Made by a program: the position numbers and the translations under genes. Below the pieces are notes generated by a model. It ran no database searches. It was not told the DNA's origin and saw nothing but the letters and a program-made list of their open reading frames with translations. Below are positions 7,432 through 12,653 of a stretch of DNA of 26,132 nt, piece by piece (positions within the stretch are counted from its first letter, which is position 1; each line of letters opens with the position of its first letter). Origin of the DNA: an uncultured Akkermansia sp. (GTDB taxonomy: Bacteria > Verrucomicrobiota > Verrucomicrobiia > Verrucomicrobiales > Akkermansiaceae); contig CAJGCY010000020.1 in assembly GCA_904501955.1 (NCBI GenBank), positions 1 to 26,132 of the forward strand. Reading direction: 5' to 3'.

Positions 7432-8334
7432 ATGTTGAAAAGATGTTTACTTTCGATGGCTCTGGTGCTGTGCTGCCATGCTGAGGATTTTACACTGGCG
7501 GATGGTACTGTGTTGAAAGATGCGGAGGTGCTGCGCCAAGATGCGGAATCTTTGCAAATCCGGCATGCCGGTGGGATTGAGAGGTTTTACTACACGAAGC
7601 TCAGCCCCGAGCTGCAACAAAAGTATGAGCTCACCCCTGAGCAGGTGGAGGCTCGCCGCGCTGCTGCTGACGCCGCTGCTGAGGAAAAACGCCGCGCCAA
7701 GCGTGAGGCGAAAGAAGCCCGCGAAAAAGCTTTGCAGGAGGAACAAGCCCGCCGTGAAGCTGCCTTAGTGGCCGCCGGCAAGTATGCGCGCTACTTGCGC
7801 GGGGCGGATGTGATTCAGCTTTGCAGCGCCTACTTCACGGTGGATGCCGCGGTGGCGGAGTTCTTGGCTGCTGAGTGGAATTACCGCGAGGCGCTGCGCA
7901 TGAACTTGCCGGCAGATGCTGAGCGCTTTGCTGCTGAACTGGAAACGCTTAAAAAGAGCTTTGAGCAAGAGCTTGAGCGCTTGGCCGCAGCTCAGGATGA
8001 GCTGGAATCTCTGCGCTCTGCTGTGCAAAGTCAACAGGATGCGCTGAAACGCCAAGCGGATGAAATTGCGGAGCTGCGTGCCAAAGTGGCTCAGCTTAAC
8101 AAGGAGCTGGGGCGCGCTGAGGCGGAGAATGCCTCTCGTGATACCACCGTTGTGATTGACCGCCCCGTGTATATCCCCACCTATGTGCCTACCCCGGTAC
8201 TGCTTCCTCGCCGTGGTGGGCATCACCATGGCAAGCATCATTCTCCCCGCCGCTCCTCTCCCCGTCCGCGCCCCGTGCAGGTTTCTCCCGGGGCTCGCCC
8301 CGCAAACTCTGCACACACCCTGCCGCGTAGGTAA
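7432..8334 (+). CDS. Exported coiled-coil protein with N-terminal SH3/Tudor-like domain
   Basis: 300 residues of unknown function. Residues 1-17 are a signal peptide (cleavage near CHAED). Residues 18-65 (FTLADGTVLKDAEVLRQDAESLQIRHAGGIERFYYTKL) match a small beta-barrel seen at the start of many exported Planctomycetes/Verrucomicrobia proteins. Residues 70-125 are an Ala/Glu/Arg-rich helix, and about 165-240 is a heptad-patterned coiled coil (LETLKKSFEQELERLAAAQ, IAELRAKVAQLNKELGRAEAE). The last 60 residues are basic, low-complexity and rich in His, Pro and Arg (GGHHHGKHH, RPRPVQ), a possible metal- or surface-binding tail. Translated from the mRNA of the preceding ankyrin gene, 5 bases away. 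Confidence 0.75.
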   Translation: MLKRCLLSMALVLCCHAEDFTLADGTVLKDAEVLRQDAESLQIRHAGGIERFYYTKLSPELQQKYELTPEQVEARRAAADAAAEEKRRAKREAKEAREKALQEEQARREAALVAAGKYARYLRGADVIQLCSAYFTVDAAVAEFLAAEWNYREALRMNLPADAERFAAELETLKKSFEQELERLAAAQDELESLRSAVQSQQDALKRQADEIAELRAKVAQLNKELGRAEAENASRDTTVVIDRPVYIPTYVPTPVLLPRRGGHHHGKHHSPRRSSPRPRPVQVSPGARPANSAHTLPRR

Positions 8335-8361
8335 TGTCTTCCTTCATCGGAGTAAACAATA

Positions 8362-8393
8362 TCCCCCTTTGCCACGGCCGTGGCAAAGGGGGA
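8362..8393. terminator. Perfect 32-bp palindrome between convergent genes
   Basis: Each arm is TCCCCCTTTGCCACGG; the two arms meet with no loop at 8377/8378. It lies between the coiled-coil gene (plus) and the lipoprotein gene (minus). There is no continuous U-tract on plus, only a T-rich GCTTGTTTGTTTTG. Probably a two-way terminator or 3'-end stabiliser. Confidence 0.65.
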
Positions 8394-8419
8394 GCTTGTT
8401 TGTTTTGTGTAAAGCGTTT

Positions 8420-9220
8420 TTATTTGTAGGTATTGCAGCGGTTCAGCCAGCCTGCAAGCCATTTTTGCTCATTGCGAGCTGCCGGGGAGTTTGCAACACG
8501 GCGGCGCATGACCACTGCCGCAGCACGTGAGAACTCCGCCGTAGCGGCACGCCCCTGCGGGTTGCCCTGCATCTCTTCGAGCACTTGCAGCAGCCCCCAG
8601 CCCTCACCATTGTAGCGCTCCGTGTCTTTGATGCCCTCACCCTTAAAGTTGACGTAATCCACCAGGCAGTACATACCCTGAGTGGTGGCGGCCAAGGCGT
8701 TGTAATGAGCCTGAACTGCAGCGGGCTTGCTGCTGTGCGCCATCATGGTGGGTAGTGCCGCGCGCGAGCGGCGAATGATGAACTCCGTCTGCAAACCGAC
8801 GTGGGCCGCCAGCCAGCGGCGCATTTCATCCGCTTTGCCGCTCTTGTCCGCTAAGAATGCCTGCTTGTTCGCCCACGGGGCTGTGCCGTTGAAGATTGCC
8901 GGTACATTCACGCCGCGGGAGCGGGCGTATGCCACGAACTTCGGGAAGCTCTCATCAAAGGGGCCACTGTATCCCGCCGGGTACCAGATGAAATGCCCGA
9001 TGCCCAAAGAGGGGAAATCCTCTCCGGAGTTCCAGCTGACCAGCCCTTGCACGCTGCCGGCGCATTCATTTGCCCAGATGCGGCGGCCGAGTTGCTCAAC
9101 ATTAACGGAACCGGCTGTTGCTGCGGTGCGGGCGGGGGTGGCAGTGCTGCCGTTGCCGGGCTGCGCTGCGCAGGCACTCAGAAGTATGCCTGTTGTGATG
9201 GGGAGTATCCACTTGTTCAT
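8420..9220 (-). CDS. Conserved lipoprotein of unknown function
   Basis: 266 residues. The N-terminus is a lipoprotein signal with lipobox LLSAC (Cys17), followed by a Thr/Ala/Gly-rich linker to about residue 40. The body begins with GRRIWANECAGSVQGLVSWNSGEDFPSLGIGHFIWYPAGYSGPF, a Trp/Gly-rich block with a Glu (NECAG) that looks like an ancient conserved module, then a helical half (DEMRRWLAAHVGLQTEFIIRRSRAALPTMM) and GLLQVLEEMQGNPQG. I recall similar secreted hypotheticals but no assigned function. The early Glu followed by GIGH is reminiscent of lysozyme-like enzymes, but this is weak. It is monocistronic, with a promoter 8 bases from the ATG. Confidence 0.8.
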   Translation of the reverse strand: MNKWILPITTGILLSACAAQPGNGSTATPARTAATAGSVNVEQLGRRIWANECAGSVQGLVSWNSGEDFPSLGIGHFIWYPAGYSGPFDESFPKFVAYARSRGVNVPAIFNGTAPWANKQAFLADKSGKADEMRRWLAAHVGLQTEFIIRRSRAALPTMMAHSSKPAAVQAHYNALAATTQGMYCLVDYVNFKGEGIKDTERYNGEGWGLLQVLEEMQGNPQGRAATAEFSRAAAVVMRRRVANSPAARNEQKWLAGWLNRCNTYK

Positions 9221-9228
9221 ACGCCATC

Positions 9229-9258
9229 ATTCTACTCCATCCTGCCCCCTTTTGTAAA
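9229..9258 (-). promoter_or_regulatory. Promoter of the lipoprotein gene
   Basis: Minus strand: TTTACA (9258-9253), 18 bases, TAGAAT (9234-9229), 8 bases to ATG 9220. A leaderless transcript is predicted. Confidence 0.55.
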
Positions 9259-9363
9259 GCAGGAAGAACGCGGCTGTCTGTTTTTTTTGCGGGATTCCCG
9301 CCCGATTTGGCGTTTGCTGCCGGTGCAAAAATCACAAAAAAGTAAAAAAAATCGCCTTTATGC

Positions 9364-9392
9364 TTGACTTTGGTCTCGGGGTGTGGTAATTT
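9364..9392 (+). promoter_or_regulatory. rpsP promoter
   Basis: TTGACT (9364-9369), 17-base spacer, TAATTT (9387-9392). The expected transcription start is near 9399, giving an 85-90 base leader, the longest clear one in the window. The leader has no Shine-Dalgarno and is AT-rich just before the ATG (CTAATCTAATTTTACAAT). Confidence 0.7.
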
Positions 9393-9485
9393 CCTGCACC
9401 GCCTTCTTGCCAGAGTGCTGCTGTTAAAGCATCTTCCCACTGCAAAGCAAGGTGGAAACAACCAAATCTAATCTAATTTTACAAT

Positions 9486-9731
9486 ATGGTAGCAATTCGT
9501 CTCAACCGTCAGGGGTCCAAGGACCGTCCTTATTACAAGATCGTTGTCGTTGACAGCCGCGCTCGCCGTGATGGCGACTTCATTGAACAGGTAGGTACCT
9601 ATAACCCCATGGCTGAGGGTGAGAACTACACCCTTGACCTGGAGAAGGTTGAAAAGTGGATCAGCAATGGCGCTCAGCCCTCCGAGACTGTCGCTTCCAT
9701 GATCAAGAAAGCTCGCGCCGCTAAGGCCTGA
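9486..9731 (+). CDS. rpsP: 30S ribosomal protein S16
   Basis: 81 residues, matching the bacterial S16 family along its length: MVAIRLNRQGSKDRPYYKIVVVDSRARRDGDFIEQVGTYNP is the canonical N-terminus, followed by LDLEKVEKWISNGAQPSETVASMIKKA. S16 binds 16S rRNA during assembly of the 30S subunit body. In many bacteria rpsP leads an operon with rimM, trmD and rplS. Here none of those follow: a strong terminator comes 44 bases after the stop and the next gene is on the other strand. Initiation must be SD-independent. Confidence 0.98.
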   Translation: MVAIRLNRQGSKDRPYYKIVVVDSRARRDGDFIEQVGTYNPMAEGENYTLDLEKVEKWISNGAQPSETVASMIKKARAAKA

Positions 9732-9774
9732 GTTTCTCCACTCTACTGAGCCTTTTTCCTTGGTTGTTTTACAT

Positions 9775-9832
9775 GGCCGATTGCACTTCGTGTGTAGTCG
9801 GCCCTGTTTTTTTTGCACCGGTGCAAAAAAAA
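9775..9832 (+). terminator. rpsP terminator overlapping a second A/T-flanked palindrome
   Basis: GGCCGA (9775-9780) pairs with TCGGCC (9798-9803), continuing imperfectly to a TTCG loop (9787-9790), followed by eight T (9807-9814). The same T-run is the left arm of a perfect 26-bp palindrome: eight T, GCACCGGTGC, eight A (9807-9832). That palindrome can act as a terminator on either strand. Confidence 0.85.
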
Positions 9833-9893
9833 CAAGTGGGCTTCTATGATGGCAAGCCCTACGCTCAATCTCCCCTGCAACTGCCGCTATCGT

Positions 9894-9919
9894 GCCCCGT
9901 TCCCACGGAAAAACGGGGC
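9894..9919 (-). terminator. Possible terminator of the small winged-helix gene
   Basis: GCCCCGTT (9894-9901) and AACGGGGC (9912-9919) form an 8-bp stem with a 10-base loop 15 bases past the stop on the minus strand. There is no U-tract after it on that strand, so the call is tentative. Confidence 0.4.
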
Positions 9920-9934
9920 TGTGGGGGGGGCTGC

Positions 9935-10210
9935 TTACTTCGGTAAAAAGCCGCGACCTTGGCGTGTGAGTCGGTAATGACGCCCTCCGTCATTCAGTGC
10001 TCCCTCCGGCGCGGGTTCCACCAAGCGCAGTTCCTGTAATTTGCGGAGTATGGCGCGCATGGTCGCCACATCTGTGTGTAGTTGTTGCGCCAGGCGGCTC
10101 AGGCTTTTGCCGCTGTCTGTTTCTCCGCCTTTTTGTTTCAGCTCAGTCAGGGCGTTTTGTTCCGCTCTGCTTAATTGCTCTCGCACGTCGTTCCTATAGT
10201 CGTTATTCAT
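9935..10210 (-). CDS. Small winged helix-turn-helix protein
   Basis: 91 residues, cytosolic, probably DNA-binding. Residues 12-30 form a helix (LSRAEQNALTELKQKG); 36-62 look like a helix-turn-helix (SLSRLAQQLHTDVATMRAILRKLQELRLVEP); and 75-88 (GGRHYRLTRQGRGFL) form the beta-wing. This is the layout of MarR/ArsR-like minimal winged helices; I cannot name the family. It has its own promoter, with a 20-bp palindrome immediately upstream of the -35 (10271-10290), and is divergent from the AP2-like gene. A role as a local regulator is inference. Confidence 0.75.
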   Translation of the reverse strand: MNNDYRNDVREQLSRAEQNALTELKQKGGETDSGKSLSRLAQQLHTDVATMRAILRKLQELRLVEPAPEGALNDGGRHYRLTRQGRGFLPK

Positions 10211-10242
10211 TTTGTTCTACTCAGGGAATTTGGTTCTCTCTC

Positions 10243-10270
10243 ATTCTAGCACCTTTTTTCGAAATTGCAA
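10243..10270 (-). promoter_or_regulatory. Promoter of the small winged-helix gene
   Basis: Minus strand: TTGCAA (10270-10265), 16 bases, TAGAAT (10248-10243), then 32 bases to ATG 10210. Confidence 0.55.
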
Positions 10271-10290
10271 AATGTTAAAAATTTAACATT
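10271..10290. promoter_or_regulatory. Palindromic candidate operator
   Basis: AATGTTAAA and TTTAACATT flank a central AA, a perfect 9-bp inverted repeat. It abuts the -35 of the minus-strand winged-helix gene and lies 30 bases upstream of the -35 of the divergent AP2-like gene. Position and symmetry suit an operator for a dimeric regulator, perhaps the winged-helix protein itself. Confidence 0.5.
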
Positions 10291-10319
10291 TCTAAAAGTT
10301 GAAAATGAATAAATAAAAC

Positions 10320-10348
10320 TTGACAAAATGAAGCATGCTTCATAAAAT
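10320..10348 (+). promoter_or_regulatory. Promoter of the AP2-like gene with operator inside the spacer
   Basis: TTGACA (10320-10325), 17 bases, TAAAAT (10343-10348), a near-consensus promoter. The spacer is filled by a perfect 16-bp palindrome, ATGAAGCATGCTTCAT (10328-10343). A bound dimer would block RNA polymerase. The same ATGAAGC-N2-GCTTCAT site lies downstream of the marR promoter. Confidence 0.8.
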
Positions 10349-10369
10349 GCTGCTCAGCACAATCGGAAT

Positions 10370-10618
10370 ATGAAGGAAAAATATATAACGCGGTATGAGG
10401 CAACGAAAGGGGAGAGCTACACCTTCGTGGGGTGGCGTCTTTGTATTACACGGAGAGGTGAGCGTTTTGTCCGTTATTTTTCGGACCTTCGCTGTGGTGG
10501 CAACGAAAATGCGCTGATGGCGGCACGGCGCATGCGCGATGAGATGCTGCAAGCGATGGAGGAAGGGGTGGAGAATTACAAGGAATTTTTTAACCATTAC
10601 CGCCGGTTAGAGGCCTGA
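10370..10618 (+). CDS. Small AP2-like DNA-binding domain protein
   Basis: 82 residues. Residues about 19-62 (FVGWRLCITRRGERFVRYFSD, then CGGNENALMAARRMRDEML) follow the pattern of AP2/ERF-like domains found in bacterial and phage homing-type proteins: a three-stranded sheet with YFSD, a GG turn, then an Ala-rich helix. In phages the domain is usually attached to an HNH nuclease; here it stands alone, followed by an acidic helix (EEGVENYKEFFNHYRRLEA). A DNA-binding role is inferred. Its promoter holds the operator shared with the marR-efflux operon, so it is either a target of MarR or the factor that binds both sites. Confidence 0.65.
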   Translation: MKEKYITRYEATKGESYTFVGWRLCITRRGERFVRYFSDLRCGGNENALMAARRMRDEMLQAMEEGVENYKEFFNHYRRLEA

Positions 10619-10659
10619 AAAATATAGGCTTATGCTCAGTGAAAAATGCATCATTTTAC

Positions 10660-10687
10660 TTGACTTTTGTGCCTGATTTGGTAAACT
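10660..10687 (+). promoter_or_regulatory. Promoter of the marR-RND efflux operon
   Basis: TTGACT (10660-10665), 16 bases, TAAACT (10682-10687). The predicted transcription start (about 10694) lies just before the operator at 10697-10718, which would therefore cover the initially transcribed DNA. Confidence 0.6.
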
Positions 10688-10696
10688 TCTCGCGTT

Positions 10697-10718
10697 GATA
10701 TGAAGCGTGCTTCATATC
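10697..10718. promoter_or_regulatory. MarR-type operator upstream of marR
   Basis: GATATGAAGC and GCTTCATATC flank a central GT: a 10-bp inverted repeat. The core ATGAAGC-N2-GCTTCAT is identical to the site at 10328-10343. Size and symmetry suit a MarR dimer, and its place just after the promoter suits autorepression. Confidence 0.75.
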
Positions 10719-10735
10719 AGGTAAAAGGCTGAAAA

Positions 10736-11161
10736 ATGATGCAGGGAGACAGTAGGATAACATTCATGATGAAGCTGATAACGGATCGAGTAACGACCTT
10801 ATACGCGCTTCAGGAAGAGCTGCCGCTGACGGCAGCTCAGTGTCGTGTGCTGGCATATTTGCAGGCATGCGGGGGTGGCCCTGTTTCCCAAAAAGCCTTG
10901 GAGCGCCACTTGGGTGTGACTCATACAACCGTTAAGGGGCTGTTGCTGCGCTTGGAGGAGAAGGGGTTTGTGCGCACGGCGTTTGATTGCGAGGACGGGC
11001 GTGTGAAAAACGCCTACCTGACGGAGAAAGCAGAGGCGTTCCGTGAGAAGATGATGCGCAATACCCGCAATTTGCAAGAACGTATTTTGGATGGCATCTC
11101 CCCGAGTGAGCGTGAGCAACTGGCTCAGCTTTTAGGGCGCATTTACGACAATATCAAATAA
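10736..11161 (+). CDS. MarR-family transcriptional regulator
   Basis: 141 residues with the MarR fold: an N-terminal dimerisation helix (ITFMMKLITDRVTTLYAL), a winged helix at about 32-105 (LTAAQCRVLAYLQACGGGPVSQKALERHLGV, recognition helix HTTVKGLLLRLEEKGFV, wing RTAFDCEDGRVKNAYLTEKA) and a C-terminal helix pair (EREQLAQLLGRIYDNI). MarR proteins repress efflux genes until a small ligand or oxidant releases them. It is the first gene of the RND operon, 22 bases ahead of the adaptor. An AAAGG 7 bases before the ATG is one of the few SD-like sites in the window. An internal start at 10766 is possible. Confidence 0.9.
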   Translation: MMQGDSRITFMMKLITDRVTTLYALQEELPLTAAQCRVLAYLQACGGGPVSQKALERHLGVTHTTVKGLLLRLEEKGFVRTAFDCEDGRVKNAYLTEKAEAFREKMMRNTRNLQERILDGISPSEREQLAQLLGRIYDNIK

Positions 11162-11183
11162 ACAACTTTTTTGCTCAATAAAT

Positions 11184-12644
11184 ATGAAAGTGAAAAACAT
11201 CAAGTGGATGGCTCTCGCAGGCGGTGCTCTGGCTGCATTGACCGGCTGCGGAGGGGAGGAAAACGGAGAACTCAGTTTTTGCGAGCGTTTCTACAATGAT
11301 TTTATTGCCCCGGTATTGGGGGATGAGCCGGTAGCGAAAAAGAAGGGGATGGCGCCCTTGCCGGTTTCCGTCATGAAGCTGCAGCGCCGCACGGTGCCCG
11401 TGTATGCCACTTGGTTCGGCCAATTGCGTGGTACGGAGCAGACGGATATTAAGCCGGAAGTAGCCGGCAAGATTGTTGAGCAGGTGTATATCAACGGTTC
11501 TCCCTGTGAGAAGGGGGAGGTGCTTTTCCGCATTGATGATGAGGTGTACCGCGCCGCTGTGGATATGGCGGAGGCTAATCTGGAAGCCGCGAAAGCAGCC
11601 GTGCAGCAGGCGGAAGTGGCGGATACTCAGGCTCGCCAAGATGTAGAGCGCTATGCAGGCCTGGTGAAGTCCGGTTCCGTTTCCGAAAAAACATTCACGG
11701 ATGCAGAGCACGCCAAGCGCCGTACTGAGGCTCTCTTGTCCGCCGCCAAAGCTCAGGTGAAACAGGCGGAAGCAGCGCTGGTGAATGCGCAAATCAACCT
11801 CAAGCGCTGCACCATCACAGCCCCCTTCAAAGGCTACGCCACCTCCTCCGCGGTGAGTGTGGGTGATCACGTGTCTCCCGGTGTGAATGTGCTGACCCGC
11901 ATGAGCGCCATCGACCCCATCCGCGTGGATTTCATGGTGACCGGCAAACATGTGCTCGACATCGTCACGCAGACCAACTTCCACGCCGGGCAGAACATGG
12001 ACTCCCCCTTCACGGAGTTCGACGTGTTCTTGGAGGACGGCTCCCTGTACCCCCACCGCGGTATCGTGAAGACGATGGACAGTGAGGTGAACTCCTCCAC
12101 CGGTACCGTAAGCTTCATCGGTGAGATTCCGAACCAAGAGCTGCGCCTGCGCTCCGGTGCTTCCGTGCAGGTGCGCGCCCAAATCGGCGAGGTGAAAGAC
12201 GCCTTCTTGGTGCCCAAGAGCGCGCTGCTTTCCTCCATGAACCACCGCTTCATTTACGTGGTAGGCAAAGATATGCAGCCCTACGGTATTGACGTTATCC
12301 TCGGACCGGAGGTGATGCTTGAGATGCCCAACGGCGATGGCAAGATGGTCAATATGCCCATGCAGGTTGTTACGGCTCGCCCCGGCGTGAATGCCAAGGG
12401 GGAATCCCGTGGTGATTTGCCCACCATCCTGCGTGACCTCGGCTATGATGACCCGCTGGAGGCTCCCATCATTGTAGAGGGTGGCCAGATGGCTCAGATT
12501 TATGCCACCGCGAATATGGGGATGAAGGCAGCGGGCATTCCCGCCGGTTTCGGCACCATTGCCCCGAATCCGCGCAACTACGTATATGTGCCGCCGGTGA
12601 CGACTACGCCGTCCGTAACCGCCGCTCCTGCCGCTCAGAAATAA
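11184..12644 (+). CDS. RND efflux periplasmic adaptor (membrane fusion lipoprotein)
   Basis: 486 residues of the AcrA/MexA family, which bridges the inner-membrane pump and the outer-membrane channel. The lipobox is ALTGC (Cys22). After a 40-residue linker, the barrel-sandwich half-motifs are at about 75-120 (GQLRGTEQTDIKPEVAGKIVEQVYINGSPCEKGEVLFRID) and 205-240 (LKRCTITAPFKGYATSSAVSVGDHVSPG), with an alpha-hairpin coiled coil between them. Beta-barrel and membrane-proximal domains follow. It is longer than typical (about 370-400): after the final beta-strands there is an extra tail of roughly 75 residues with a Pro/Thr/Ala-rich end. No SD precedes the ATG. The pump gene starts 9 bases after the stop. 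Confidence 0.93.
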   Translation: MKVKNIKWMALAGGALAALTGCGGEENGELSFCERFYNDFIAPVLGDEPVAKKKGMAPLPVSVMKLQRRTVPVYATWFGQLRGTEQTDIKPEVAGKIVEQVYINGSPCEKGEVLFRIDDEVYRAAVDMAEANLEAAKAAVQQAEVADTQARQDVERYAGLVKSGSVSEKTFTDAEHAKRRTEALLSAAKAQVKQAEAALVNAQINLKRCTITAPFKGYATSSAVSVGDHVSPGVNVLTRMSAIDPIRVDFMVTGKHVLDIVTQTNFHAGQNMDSPFTEFDVFLEDGSLYPHRGIVKTMDSEVNSSTGTVSFIGEIPNQELRLRSGASVQVRAQIGEVKDAFLVPKSALLSSMNHRFIYVVGKDMQPYGIDVILGPEVMLEMPNGDGKMVNMPMQVVTARPGVNAKGESRGDLPTILRDLGYDDPLEAPIIVEGGQMAQIYATANMGMKAAGIPAGFGTIAPNPRNYVYVPPVTTTPSVTAAPAAQK

Positions 12645-12653
12645 CGAGAAGCC

